DNA from: Apricaphanius iberus
Lineage: Eukaryota > Chordata > Actinopteri > Cyprinodontiformes > Aphaniidae
Reading direction: 5' to 3'
Length of the DNA: 64,000 bases
Assembly: GCA_028564705.1 (NCBI GenBank)
Contig: JAPXFQ010000184.1
Span: forward strand, 1,480,501-1,544,500
This document shows, one piece after another, positions 21,331 through 34,520 of the stretch; position 1 is the first letter of the stretch; the number at the start of each line of letters is the position of its first letter. Both the position numbers and the translations under genes were made by a program. Under the pieces are notes generated by a model that saw only the letters and a program-made list of their open reading frames with translations, was not told the origin of the DNA and made no database searches.

Positions 21331-22149
21331 AGACATAAAATGTCTCTGATAAAAAGATATTTGGGCTTATTTTTTGTAATACGTGTTATTAGCTGTTTTA
21401 GAAAACAAATTAAAAGAACTGAAAAGCTTCTGAATGATATTTACATAATGTAAATGGAATGAAAATCTGAAAAATTACAGCACCTTAAAATCTTGGGACG
21501 CTGAGGATTTTAAGTTAACCAAAAAAAAAGGTATTTATTTTGTGACCAAAATAATTTTGCGCTTTTGTGCTGCAGTTTTTTCCTTTAGATATTTTGTTCT
21601 GTGGATAAATATGAGTGAGTTCAATATTTCTATATATAAATTTTATAATAATAATTAACTTTTGAAGGATGTTCTGTCTATTTCTGTATGTAGGATAAAT
21701 ATCCTTGAGTTCTTTTTTAAATACAAAACATCAAACTAACGGCGTATCAGTTGGTAAACCATCAGTTTACCTGGCACTGTATCACATCATCATGGCCAGA
21801 TAACCCCGAAACAAGCATTTATTACTTACCAATCCGTTAGCAACACGGCTAATTCAGGATCTTTACATCCTGCTTTATCTCTAACGTCTCTTTCACAGTG
21901 GCCCACCACACAACTGAAAGTTTAAACACTGGTTTTTAGAGGCTAATCCTTCTTTGACCTAAACTGATTAACTGTTTGACAGAAAAAATATTTTACAGCA
22001 ACGAAGGAAGTGTTCTCGCAGAAGGTGCGCTGTTAACGAGGGGAACAACCTGGAAAAGTTGAGAAGGTGACGTCTGGAGCGTCCAGCTCCGCGGCTCTAC
22101 ACGATGCTTTCCTTACCCCCAGTTCACACCGGGCACAAAACGGATGCGC

Positions 22150-22420
22150 CCGCTGTGAATCAGAGGATTAACTAGCGTTCTCCAGCAGTGAAGCTCCGGC
22201 AGCTGCTCTTGCAGCCCAGTGTATTTTCCTCGCTTCTTCTGATAGCATCTTCTTTGGGGTTGAGAACCCAGATCAGCGCTCAGCTCCATGGCTTACGTCG
22301 GGCGAATTCGTTCACCCGGTGTGAATTGGGGTAAACGAGCGTTCTCCAGAGGTGAAATGCCGGCATCTTTTAACTCAGCCCAGTTTCATTTCCTTGCTTC
22401 TTCTGTTGGCATCTGCCATG
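22150..22420 (+). repeat. imperfect tandem duplication, GC-rich
   Basis: Two related units about 165 bp apart: AACTAGCGTTCTCCAGCAGTG with CCTCGCTTCTTCTGATAGCATC, and AACGAGCGTTCTCCAGAGGTG with CCTTGCTTCTTCTGTTGGCATC. Both carry CAGCCCAGT between these blocks. The nearby text GTTCACACCGGGC / TTCACCCGGTGTGAA suggests a MITE origin. Confidence 0.65.
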
Positions 22421-24435
22421 GCTCAAGTCTCAAAACCGCGGGTTTGTTTATACCATTAGATAGTGCGTAGCATACTGCCAAAAAGCAAACTCAGTCAGTA
22501 AATCCAGGGAAGCGGTCCTTTACTTTGAAGTGAAAAATTGCAAATTTTATAAGGCTTTTTCTATTATTTTTAAAGTAACGCTGTTGCACTTTTTAAAACT
22601 TTCAGTTTGTGTGGGACTATCGGTGCTTTCTAAATATGTTGAACACCCATTTAAAGAAAAATACAGTGATATTGAAAACCGTGATAATTTTGGTCACAAT
22701 AACCGTGAGGCTAAATTTTCACACCGTGACAACCCTATAGGTGTTCTTGTTGGTTTTATTCATAATAAGCTATAAAAAAATGCAGTACATTAAACTATGT
22801 ACGTTTTTGGAAAGGCAGACCAAACACTTTGAAAGGAAATAAACAAAGGAACCAGTTTTTGCTGAAGCCTCAAAAGCATGTTTTGTTCTATCAGGTTAGT
22901 GGACTTTGCTATACAAGAATGTAAGATAACATGAAATAACAGGTTTTTGCAAAAAATAATAAAATAAATAATATCCCACTGATGTCAACCTACCATTGTG
23001 GGGATGGAGCTGTCAGGCTGTAAAATCCAGAGATTGAAGCAAAGATGGCAGCTATTTAATAATTGATATATTTTATTGTAGATTTAAGAAGTTTTTATAA
23101 ATGAATAAAACCAGTGTTTTAGTTCATTTGGATCTTGGTACTGTACTCATGTTGTCGTTGAGTACCAAGTATGGAAAGATGTTTTTACTTTGTGGAGCAG
23201 ATGCTGAAAAGTTTGAGAAGCACTTCTCTGATCTATGCTATGAGACACATGCTACCTCCATAGTGGTTTGTGGCAGTGATTCATTGCCAGCGTGCACCTA
23301 ACTGCTGTCATCCTTTGTATATTTCAAGTAGACAAATGGAGCGTCAACGTTGATAAATCTATGTCCTAGGGCCATTTTAGCATCTTGCACTTGCTTTGAT
23401 TCAGAATAGGTGTCATTTGGTTCCTTGGACGGATAAAGGAACTGGTCAACTTTTTACCAGCAAGGTAAATTTTACACTAGTTCTTCTATAATACTCATTT
23501 GTTTAAGCTTTCCTTTCCTGTGACATTGATTCTGCCTTCACATTTTCTCTTAAAAACCTAAAACATTAACCAAGTCTCCATCTAAGAAATATAACTGACT
23601 CACAAATCAAATGCAGCTGCAAGAAAATTTTCGTAAGGAAAATCTTCAAGAAAAAGGCGATTAATTTTATTCGGCGAAAGACTTGATTACAGTTAAGTAG
23701 GCTTTCTAGTGGAACAGAACTGTTGAACTGTAAACTCTCAAAACAAGTAGGCAAAAAAAGTTAGTTTTAAATGTTTGTTATATTTGTGCTACATGTATGA
23801 CACCTTAAAGACACATACCTTCCAGAGTTTCTCCTCTGTTAATTTTTTTTAGTTATCCGTCAGATTTTTAAGATATAATTAAACAATGAAAAGAAGCTTA
23901 ATATAGACATGTTGTTAATCTGTCTTTAGATATTTCCAGCTAATCATGCCTGTTTAAAATAAATTAAACCAGAAAGGCATCAGTCAAGCTCATATTTGGC
24001 CCTTTGCCAGGTTGTACTGCAATGTTAATTGATATCTTAAGGCTGTATTTCTTCATGTTCCTTGTTAATGTCACCATATTATTGTTTTGGCAGTGTAGAC
24101 TTGGATGTTCATTATCTAAATCTACTTCAGCTGCTCGACAATAAAAGAAAAAAAAAGTAATCACCATTTCTTTTGTTTGATAATCACACATTTTTGAGAT
24201 TCTTAATGATTGAGTTTGGGATTAATAATAGATACAATGCGCTTGAAACGCAGCACCATTTATTTAACTGTATTATAAAAATAAACACAAAGTCAACTCA
24301 ATATATTCTACATTGGTAATCATTGGAAAACCAAGTACTTCACTGAAAAATAAATGTTAAAATAGAATATGAAAATACAGTGATTAGTATGGAAATTAGG
24401 AATCATTTCAACTTCTGTTTGACTGTAATATCTGG

Positions 24436-24890
24436 TAGGGCTGCACAAAATATAGCAAATGTATCATTACAACGTCATATTTAGTAATATGCTTATTGCA
24501 AATAACCGGCAGTACTAAAATGTTAGTGGAGTATTTGCGGCCATGCATTCAGAATAATACACTTGTCAATTAATTTTGTTTGAAGTGCTACAAAAAGTTT
24601 TGGAATATGAGCGGGTGGGAAGGTGGTTAAAGCCATTAAGAAGCTGCAACCAAGTTGTTTCAGTGCCAAAACAGATGCGGGCTGTAAACAAGTTCTTGAG
24701 ATGGAAATAACGAATAGAGCTGTTGTTTTTTTCCTCGTAGCTGGATAAACTACTCATCTGGGGTTTCACGTTTGCAATGAATCCAAAGCGGATGGAGAAT
24801 AACACTTAATAAGCTTCTGTTTATTTATTTCAGTCAGTGTTATTGCAACACTGATCAAGATTGTTGCATGTTTTAATATCCTGCAGCCCA
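24436..24890. mobile_element. hAT-like MITE
   Basis: Begins TAGGGCTGCACAAAATATAG and ends near ATATCCTGCAGCCCA, which are inverted relatives. No coding content. Confidence 0.6.
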
Positions 24891-27800
24891 ACTATTAGGC
24901 TTTAAAATTTCAGCTGCTAATCACTCAAACTCTGCTCAGGAGAATATATTTGCCTGCTTGGCATGACTTTGTCACTGCAATATCAAAAACGAATGTAGAT
25001 CATATCAAAATGTTAAAGCTCACCTAAACAGAGAATAGTGAAAGAAATGTGGATTTATTCTAATCATAATAATAACTGGAATATTAAACGGTGTTTTCAG
25101 AGTTATGGTTTTCTGTAACTCTATATGAACTTCTGGCAAGATATTTAAACGTGAACCAGTTTCAGGTTGTTTGTTTGATCTAAATCAATAAAAAAAAACT
25201 CATATTGATCCAAATTTACAAAACGTCACATTTTAATTTAACTTATAAGGTATTGATTAACTTTTAGAAAATGCATTAAGTCTCTTGTAAGAGATGTATC
25301 TGAATGAGAGGCATTTGGAAACAGTTTTCCCAGTTTAACAAATGGGGCATCGATGGACCTCTTGCCTTTTAGCTAACACTTTAAGACTTTTACAGTTGGG
25401 CTCTAACACATCAACCTATGATGGAAGTTCTGCCAAATGGATTCAGAGTAGAGATGAGAAATATCCCGACATGACAGACGTCCTCTCGACAACCCAATGG
25501 TTTTTGATGTGGCAGCCCCAGAGCAGGGTGATAGAACAACACATCTTTCTAGAGCTGATATAACAGTTTTCCTCCAGTATGAACAAGGTTACCCAGAGGG
25601 CCTCATCAGCGAAAGTGAGAAAAATCAAACGACTGCAAAATTTAACAGAACTGTAAGAACGAGAGTAGAGATAACCTGAGGGCTGTGAACGTTTTACGAC
25701 TTTTTCTAGCCTCAAGTCTGAAAGTTGAATTCCTTCTATTCTGTCAAAGTTTTTTCGCAGATTAGAGACTCAAACTTGATACCATCGTTACTCACTAATC
25801 ATTTTTATACTGTAAAACCTTTCACATTTGCTTGTTCGTGGCAATTACTTGCAGATTGTTCCTTTTTCACATCACTGTAATGATGGGGCAGTTACTGATA
25901 TAAAGTTGGAAGGTGCTATTTAACAGTTGGTTTCACTAAAGCTGTGGTAATAAAGGTTCTTAAGAATTATGACTATACAAAACCTTGAGTTGATAGACTT
26001 TCCTGGAGGCAAGGCATAGTTTCCTATATCCTTTGTACGGAGTTGGAAAGGCTGGCGTTAAATTTGTAAGAGGAGCTTAAGGCATTCTGAGAAAACGAGG
26101 TGACTTTTCTTTCATACACTGGCTGTAGAGTTCCTATGTTCTTCATAAGGGTGCCATGTTTAATGCCATCTTACGAAAACTGTTGTAAAGTGGCCTTAAA
26201 CCCTGCCGCACACGAGAGCAATCTGCTGAGCTAACTGTTAGTCGAGGCCATTTGCACAGCAGATAGCGGAAAAATATCATACCTGTTTGATTTTCACCTC
26301 AGTGCTTCATGAGGCAGAAAACTCACCAAAAAATAGATGCACACAGCGAGCCACAGGTGTTGTTAGCAGCGCGACCTTGGTCATTTTCCTGTCTCTCTCT
26401 GTAACAGATTCACAGCGCAGGGAGCCTGTGGAGGGGAGTCCTGCTTAAACAGCTGATCGTAGTTATATTACGTTCATTATTGCTACGTTTAGTGTTTTAG
26501 TGTGTCGAGGATCAGTTCAAAGCGAGATGCAACCTTTACCTGAGCCACTAACATTTATCCAGAACAACTTGCTCTGCTGCTCCCTTGCTGTGACATCTGA
26601 CCGCGGCGAAGTTACGGCCATGGTTCGCTTAGGGACTATCATAAAATTGTTTCAGTTCAAATCATCTCATCCTTTTTGTGGTTTGAAAATGCAGAGTGTT
26701 GCTGATGGAGCTGCTTGGTTCAGCGTTATTGATTCGTTTGGAGTAAGTAATGATTGTTGTATTAAGCTACCTGATAGGCTATAATTAAAAATAGGTGGAA
26801 AACTCTCTTTTTTTCTATCACACTTTTTATCGATCCCTTTTTTTCTATCGCACCACACTTCTATTGATCAATATATACTGCTATCGAATTATTGTCCAGC
26901 CCTACATTTGATTACTATGTCTATATTACATTTAATTTGTCAGTTGGCTGAAAGAACATTCCCTCAGCTTTTCCCTGAACTAGATCCAAACATTTTAAGT
27001 GCTCTGTACTTGATGCTTTAAATTATTCGTTCATCCTTTTTTTTTTGTGATGCAGATGATGATGATAAAACATTTATAATTTTTTTCCCTAAACCGTAGC
27101 TCAATAAGTTGGACATGATGATTGAACATTGAAGAGCATAGACCTATTATTGGTCTGGTATTTGTTTTACTTTTTGTAACACTGTAGGTTTTATTATGTG
27201 AGGCAACCTATTTATTTCTTAAAGCAGGTTTGCATTTTTTTAACTGCTAATGGTCGATAGTTTGAGAAGCAAGATGGTCGATATTTGCCAACTGCATTGT
27301 TTTCTTTGCTTACTTGACTTCCCCACAGCAACGTATGCATTATCCGTATTTACTCCAGAAGAACCCTCACCCCAAAACTTGCAAAACACCCCTTTACACT
27401 GACTGTTTGCACTGCATGAGTTTCTGTATTCACTAGCTATTCTCCTGCAGTAGGAAGAGGCTGAAAAATTTCTCTTGAAAACTTTTCAGTCACTCTTATA
27501 ATACTGATTGTGTATTTTCTGATTGTTGAATGCTTAATCCTCCAAACAGTTTTACAAGCTTTGGTTTTAAACACTGCATCTCTCACTCTGGATAACTTTC
27601 CATCAAGAAAACAATTTGTAATCTCCCACAGTGGGAAAAACAGGTTTTTATAGATTATTGAGCACTTTCCCTGTAAATCCGAAAGCATGTGGTCAGATTT
27701 AAAGGTTTTGATCAGTGGGATTAAAATTTTTTCCCAAGCCTTTCCCTTTAGTTTTCATTCTCATAGTGTCACATTTTTAGGACTCAACATCCAGATTATA

Positions 27801-27986
27801 CTTTTCCCATTTTTAGATATTGATACGCTTTGAGATGAAAATGTAAATGTGAGTTGGAACCATTCCTAAAACAGCCGTGTTTTACGAAAAAACCCCAAAA
27901 ACTCTTACCTGGCTATCAGAGAGGGTTTTTTTCTAGAAAATTTGTGGGAGTCTTTTTTTGGCTCCTTATGGCTGGCGTTCATTGTT

Positions 27987-28560
27987 ACTTAAAGGTCCTA
28001 TAATTGTGTAAAATCAACTTTTTGGAGCTTTCAACCACGTTGTAATGTAATTTTCTTATAAAAAAAGCTCGCCAGAGTTGTTTTTGGGTTGATTAATGCA
28101 TGTCTGAGTAATCCTCCTGAATCCTGCACTCTGACCAGCTGCACCGCTTTTACCTTAAAAACGACTGACTCATTACATGGTGACATGTTTTACGTAACGC
28201 TGTAAAACTAGGAAGTGTCTGTGTCTCTTCTGCAGATAAAACACACATGGCCCCCTTTTCACAGCACCACCGTTTTTGTAGTGTTTTATTTTCTAAAAGG
28301 TTTTGGCGAAAATGTCCGTTTGGCTGTGGGAATTACTTTATTCAACATTCTTAAAGAACAGCCAAATCGCCAGAAATGGCTGGAATTTCTCTCAGGAATC
28401 CCGCATCTAAGCAGCTACAACATGTTTGTATGTGGCCATCAATTCACCGATGTCTGCCTTCCGAATCTTGGCCAGAACCAAAGCGGACTGTAGGAGATAT
28501 TAACTCTTGCAGCTTGATCAATTCTAACAACAAAGACGCCCGGTGAAGTGGGCAGAGCAG
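27987..28560 (+). mobile_element. transposon piece carrying a broken THAP zinc finger
   Basis: From TTAAAGGTCCTATAATTGTG. The frame starting at 28215 encodes LFNILKEQPNRQKWLEFL and FVCGHQFTDVCLPNLGQNQS, which fit the middle and end of a THAP domain (C-x(2-4)-C ... W ... C-x2-H). The first cysteine pair, KCPFGC at about 28312, is in another frame, so there is a frameshift near 28340. THAP domains are carried by several fish DNA transposons. Not a host gene. Confidence 0.55.
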
Positions 28561-29567
28561 TAAGTAAACCTTATAATAATGCGTGTTAGCCATTTATGAA
28601 GCTGCTTATGTGAAATCATAACAGCATTGTGAGGTTACTTTATTGATGTGTTGCATCTCAGAGTTAGTTTCATTTTGAAGAAAAAGATTTTAGGTTGTGT
28701 GACTAAATTATCACAGAAATGCTCTTTGTCACCTCCACACTGGCTTTTTAATGTCCTGCACAACTGTTGTTGTGCTAATATGTGCACTGTTAACTCCAAT
28801 AAGTTCAGTGAACTCAGAATTAGCTTTGAACCGATCTTCGATCAAACACTGTCTTTTTTTAAGTTGTAGGAAAATGTCTATTTTTGCTCTTAGAGCTGGC
28901 AGACAGTTTTTCGGTAGCAAATAGTGGAAGGGCAGATGGTCAGAAACTTTCTCAGATGTCCAGAGGCCACTGAGATAAAAAATCACAACTTGACTGCTTG
29001 GTGATTTTGGACAAAGCTTGGCTCTAATACTCTATACGCGGGAGGGGAAGTGATAAAGAAAGCACATTGAGTGCAGAGTATGATGTTAACAAAACACTTT
29101 CCTCCGAATGCTTCCATGAATTATAGACCTCTGTCATTAGGTCATAGCTCATTGTTCACTTTTTTCCTTTTTGTCTTCGAGTTACAGAGTTAAGGAGAAT
29201 ATATTTGGTCCTTAATGAACATATTGTTGACAATATGGTGAAGTCAGTTGTTGAATTAAAGATCAGGGTGAAAACAGAATCCTGATTTAAAAAAGTTACA
29301 ACAAAATATGTTTATATTGATTTAATCTTGTTTTATATCTTTTATTTAGGTTTAGAAAAACTAAAAACTCAAAGTTTATATTTTAATTCAGCAGATAGTT
29401 TCAGTGATTGCACTTGGTTGGTTTTTTTCTCTTAACTTTTCAGGAAAAGTGATACAAATCTTGTTTGTCAAATAATAAACAGCTGCCTATTTCTACATTT
29501 TCCTCAAGCCAACATTGCTTATTAATGCAGTTGTAGACTAATCAAACAAGAGACAACAATGTAGCCT

Positions 29568-30242
29568 TAGGGGCTGTTTACATGACAACGTATTTCAGCA
29601 AAACTTAGGGTTTTCTCTGCGTTTTGGCCTGTTGTTTACATGACAACGGGGAGACAGGGGGTTGAAAACGCATCTTTTCAAGACGGCTCCCAGAGTGGAG
29701 AAATCTGAAAACGCTGTGTGATTCGTTGTCATGTACACGCAAGTCGGAGACTTTTGAAAACGATCATGTCACTACCAGCCGCCTACGGCCTTTCTGGACT
29801 TGCACATTCCTTTCTTCAGAAAAAACAACAATAGCGGATCCAGGTACGCTGTTACTGATGATGTAGCTTCTGAAGTTGTTTGGTCTCTGTAAACAAAGTA
29901 AGAGATCATGAGGCTTTTATGCGTTCAACGCTGAAAATGCATACAGTATATGGATTATATACTAAATACACCTTTCTTTAAGCGGAGGAAAACTAAAAGA
30001 AGTTTGTGGGAAAGACCTATTGATCGTTAGCTTGATACGTTTCTTTTCTGGGTTGTTGTGAGCAGGAAACCTTGGAATCCTACATCTCTATTTAGGGCGC
30101 TATACTAGTCACACTGCCATCTAAAGGCCACACATTTGTACTACATCGTTTTCAATCATGCCCCTTTTCGTGTAAACGCAGTGCGTTTTCACCCTGCGTA
30201 TTCAAACAAAAACGGCAACGTTGTCGTGTGAAGCCTGCCTTA
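29568..30242. mobile_element. MITE with TTTACATGACAACG / CGTTGTCGTGTGAA ends
   Basis: Left TTAGGGGCTGTTTACATGAC and right GTTGTCGTGTGAAGCCTGCC are inverted repeats. Interior text such as GTTTTGGCCTGTTGTTTACA resembles the family at 57297-57838. Non-coding. Confidence 0.65.
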
Positions 30243-30565
30243 GTTTGGGCTCAAAAACTAAATAGCAGTCACGTCATGCCGACTCCTTTACACTCTAAAC
30301 AGGTGCCTCAGTTTTCTACTAAAAGAAGGGATTTCTTCTGTTGGACTTAGTTAATGAACATGAACTTTATTTAAGGGTGTTTTTTCTTTGGAGGACAAAA
30401 AATGTGTAATAACATGTCTGGCGTTGAAGTGAGGCAATGAGCCTAAGGATTAAGTCTCCTGACAGTTTCCTTTGTCATGTTGTTACTGTCCCATGATTAA
30501 GCTCTTAGGAAAGTGTTTATTATCATGGTAGCTATAGTGCAGATCATTTCCTTTTATCTCATAGA

Positions 30566-30794
30566 CCAGGGGTGCCCGAACTCAGTCCTCAAGGTTCGCT
30601 GTCCAGCAAGTTTTCCTTCTTTCCCTGCGTCCTTGCATCTGAATCAAATGATGGTTGTTGGCAGGCCTCTGCAGAACTTTGCCCTGCCTAGGAGGTTGTT
30701 GGAACATTTGAAGCCGCTGTGTTGGAGCAGAGACGCATCTAAAACTGGCAGGATAGCAACCACTGAGGACTGGAGCTTGAGACGCCTGCTATAG
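30566..30794 (+). repeat. teleost interspersed repeat (GGGGTGCCCGAACTCAGTCC type)
   Basis: Begins CAGGGGTGCCCGAACTCAGT and runs through TTGGAGCAGAGACGCATCTA and AAACTGGCAGGATAGC to GAGGACTGGAGCTTGAGACG. It is a common fish repeat; other copies in the window are at 3330-3500, 40363-40445 and 57040-57215. Confidence 0.75.
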
Positions 30795-31994
30795 ACAAAT
30801 TAACAGTTTGTACATAAAATAGGACAAAAAAAGCTTTCACAAGTAACTTAAACAGATGACCTGAACATGGAAGTCTTTTTTGAAGATTGGCTGAACACAC
30901 AGAGAGGACGGCCAAGGCGTTTCCACCTTGTTGAAATGTGAATAAGATCCAAGCTTCCCCAAACACTAATCACTTTCCCGACAATCCTCTGTGGTACTTA
31001 AACATTAAAACACCTGTGGCTTATAATCGAGGGCGACCTGTATATGTACACATTTGTGTTTTTCCCTAAAAGAGGCTCGTGTGGTTTACAATCAGGTGCA
31101 CCTTATAGTCTGGAAAAATTTGGTAATGGCAGCTGTTTGTTCTCCCAGTGTTATCCTTTAATTGGAATGAATTAGCAAAAGACATAAAATGATGTAGCAT
31201 ATTAGTGGTTGTCTATTTACCAGTCACTAGTTTGTTGGTAAATAGCCAATGCTTGGTTATTTTGGTTTACTATGAGTATTATAATAAAAATTAAAGTTTG
31301 TGAGAAGTTATACATTTGTACTTAACCATGTGTTATACTATAAATAGAAGAGTTTACATCAGATGACTCAATTTTGCTGGTACGTTTATTTAAAAAAATG
31401 TTTTATCATTCCCATGAATTGGTGTTTACCATTGGTTTTCAGACCATAAACATGGTGTATTATCCCCTGAAATAAATGAGTGAACTTAGATTTTTTTCTT
31501 TTTATTGCAGTCAGATTCAGTGTGTTTGTTCTGATGTCTCCAAGACTGTAAAGTGCGAATAAAAACTCTTTTTGCGGAGGGTTTTTCAAAATCTCTCTTA
31601 TTCCTGTTAGTGTTTTTTATATTTTCCTTTTTGTAAGCCCATCAAATAAACTAATGTGATACCTTGTACATACCTTGTACATCCTCAAGGTAAAATAAGG
31701 TAATTTAACAACTTTCTGAACTCCCTACCTTATTAGATCGGACACTTATTTTCTAGACATCACTTTCTCTTCAGATGTATTCGTGACTCCTTGGTGTTTT
31801 CCTTGTTTGTTCAGAAAAGGTTTTGTAATTTCTGAATAAATCAGTGATTGGGCTGTTGCTGTTTAAAGAAAATGTATCTCCTAGTTAAATTCTAGCTTAT
31901 CATGGAAAACGTAGTTAAATGACTGAAAAATGAAAACTGCTTTGAAGTTGTAGATAAAACCATTTTTTTTTCCATTTGTCTGGGTTTCCTCTAG

Positions 31995-32075
31995 GGTTCC
32001 AGGTTGGTGTTGTGAGAGAGCAAGCTACCTGTGGGGAGGTGGACTGCCTGGGGCCTTGTGTCCCTTGTTCTCAAG
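31995..32075 (+). other. atp13a3: atp13a3 untranslated exon 2
   Basis: An 81-bp GC-rich block flanked by acceptor TTTCCTCTAG (31994) and donor CAAG/GTAGGA. It contains no ATG. It stands out from AT-rich neighbours and lies between the CpG region and the start-codon exon. Confidence 0.55.
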
Positions 32076-32289
32076 GTAGGAACCAATGAGTTGGTCTAAT
32101 TATCACTTATTATTTTAACATAAGTAGCCTCTAATTGTCTGTTTTATAAAACGGTTAGAATACAAGTCTGGTTTAAAAGAATAACTGAGCTGAAATTAAT
32201 AAATGCCCAGTGTCGTTAAAATAGAGAATATAAATAGTTTAAACTCACATTCCCTGTTTTCACCACATTTGGGTATTTATTTAGTCAAT

Positions 32290-33303
32290 TAGGGCTGTGC
32301 GGTATGGCAAAAGTTTCATATCACTCTATTTAAAAAAAAAAACAACTATCTGCATTACAGTATTTTTTTCCATACAAAACCGTTCATATCCACATTTTAT
32401 TATAAGAATGAAAAATATAAAAATGTGTTTTAAATAGCCCATTTTACTGTCTTATGGACCGCATCATGTTTTTTGCAGACAGAGGTGAAGGCTATTAAAA
32501 TAATTTAAATGATTATGATTCTAGTAAGGGCTGGGCGATGTACCGAAAATTTACCGATACCGAAATGTATGAATGTTTCCGACGTCATTTTGCCCGTGCC
32601 GGTAAATTCTGTATGTAAAAAATAAAATTGATGAAAAGATGTGTTTTAGTTTAGCGGGGCTCCTGTCCCTTTAAGAAATGAGCGTTGCCTTGAGTCACGT
32701 GACTACGCACAGTAGTAGCATGTAGTAACTTTGCATGTAGTACTGAAGAATCCCGCTATGGGGCAGACTCAGACCAGATAGTGCCAACGAAGAAGTAAAT
32801 AAACATGGTGACCGTAGGAGATTGTTAGCAGGTGAATATTTTAATAACAGAAAAAAAGACGGCAGAACTATCGTTGATGGTATGTAATGCATATTCACTG
32901 CTATTTTTTATTTCTTTCCTACTGGTTTTGCCGCCGTTGAGCGCTCAACACTCCCCCCTACTGGTTACTCACAATAGCGCTTGTAAAAGATTTGCTGTTC
33001 CGTTCTCATCTGACCTTTTTAAAGCCGATAAACTTCTAAACATTAGAAGTGACTCCTCTTCTTGTAATTCATCAGCTTTGTGTGCTTTGCTCTGACAGCT
33101 CCTGCTAGCAGCTGTACTTAGTGAACATTTTCACCTTTCACACAGTGGTGAAAAGCGTGTAACAGTGAAATTGGTCTCCCTGAAACACTTCCCCACATTA
33201 ATCGGTCCGGGTGTAGTCTTAGCTATTCACCAGTATATAAAAAATTCATATAACAAAAATAAACACAGGTTTTTGGTATGAACCGGTATACCGGCCACGC
33301 CTA
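32290..33303. mobile_element. hAT-like element, about 1.0 kb, with near-perfect 8-bp target duplication
   Basis: Starts TAGGGCTGTGCGGTATGGCA and ends CGGTATACCGGCCACGCCTA. The flanks TAGTCAAT (32282-32289) and TTGTCAAT (33304-33311) match at 7 of 8 bases, the hAT target length. A related copy lies at 40515-41322, sharing TTTCTTTCCTACTGGTTTTG and CCCCTACTGGTTACTC. Another short hAT-type end at 32527 (AGGGCTGGGCGATGTACCG) suggests a nested or recombinant piece. Confidence 0.75.
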
Positions 33304-33724
33304 TTGTCAATACAAGCAAAATAAAAATTTAAGAAGAAAACCTTACAATTGAATAACATGATACAGCCTGCCCTCGGCTAAATCGGCATCAGTCCCTGAA
33401 AAAACTGCTGTCAGTCTTTAGTAAATGTAACAATCCAAGGGGTTCAATTTAACAATTTAGTCATTTTATTGAATAATTGAATCCTCTTGATTTTGTGCTT
33501 TTAAAAACAGACGTTTAAAAGTTTACTGTGTAGTTACTCAGACCTTCGAAGCAATTTGTTTATTTATAGAGAGGTCCTTTGTGCAGATTCAGATTATGCT
33601 TTTTTATTTTACCCTTGTCATCTTCTTAACTCTGTTTTTATATCCATAAACTTTTAAATTCTTAATCCTATCTGATCAGTTTCTTCTTTTTGATACTTGA
33701 CTTTTCTTTGGCATGACAGTGCAG

Positions 33725-34140
33725 TAGGACCATAGACTTTAAAAAAGAATAGACAGCGCCTCCTCACTCCTCCCCGTTTACCAGAATGACACACTTTCAT
33801 GGGGGAATTCATGGCGGATTCACAGACTCCTCCTCCCCAGCTCTGACGAAGCATGTTCCTAATAAGGGCATAGGGGCGGGATCTTCACTGTAGACTCTGC
33901 CACCAGGCATTAAAGTTGTTTTTAACGTGTCTAAAGTCCAATGCTTTTCAGTGGGGGCCTAGCGGCCAAACGGAGGTACTACAGCAATGGAAGAGCAATG
34001 GCGGCCTCCACTGTATGCGGTCACAAAGCAGAGCAGCCAGCGGCCATTGAGTAGGACCCACAAACAGACCACAACCACTAGGGAATTACTGAAATCCGCA
34101 AATACCCAAGCACCCCTTTAAAAATGCCTATACCTGCCTA
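33725..34140. repeat. fish interspersed repeat
   Basis: Text such as CCATAGACTTTAAAAAAGAATAG, CAATGCTTTTCAGTGGGGGC and AATGGCGGCCTCCACTGTATG is that of a repeat often seen in fish introns. It has no coding content and no clear class. Confidence 0.45.
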
Positions 34141-34185
34141 TTTTAATCATTCAAACACCAAATATGCTTTAATATGCAGTTGGAG

Positions 34186-34520
34186 TGTAAGAAAATATCA
34201 CGCCAATATATAGCAATATTTTATGTCACTATATTGTATTGATATTCAAATGCAATACATTAATTTTATTTCATTTTTTATAGAATATGAATACAACAAT
34301 TAATGACAGTATTTTTGTCATAAAATTAAAAGTATGATCAGTAGTTGGTGGCTGCTTTCACCTTCTTTGTTCCAGTGGATCCACTCGATCTAGTAATAAA
34401 ACTGGATGTGTTATGTTTGAAGCCAGTTGGAGGGTTTAGAATACTGTAAGTTACATTTTAAAAATCACATGATATAGTACACATAGTATTGCAATATATC
34501 GTATTGTACCCCCTTGTATC
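34186..34520 (-). mobile_element. hAT-like element, copy 2 of the 2124 family (reverse)
   Basis: Contains TAGTTGGTGGCTGCTTTCACC, CTAGTAATAAAACTGGATGTG and ATATCGTATTGTACCCCCTT, which are reverse-complement relatives of 2124-2700. Non-coding. Confidence 0.6.

Larger units (their letters stand above)
20975..31994. other. atp13a3 5' intron 1 (about 11 kb)
   Basis: Contains an imperfect duplication at 22150-22420, a hAT element at 24436-24890, the right end of a hAT-like element at 26881-26905, a THAP-bearing transposon piece at 27987-28560, a MITE at 29568-30242 and a repeat copy at 30566-30794. No host exon was recognised in it. Confidence 0.6.

Noticed and set aside
28215..28493. Possible host THAP gene
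   Set aside because: The two halves of the domain are in different frames and the piece sits in a transposon-like context.
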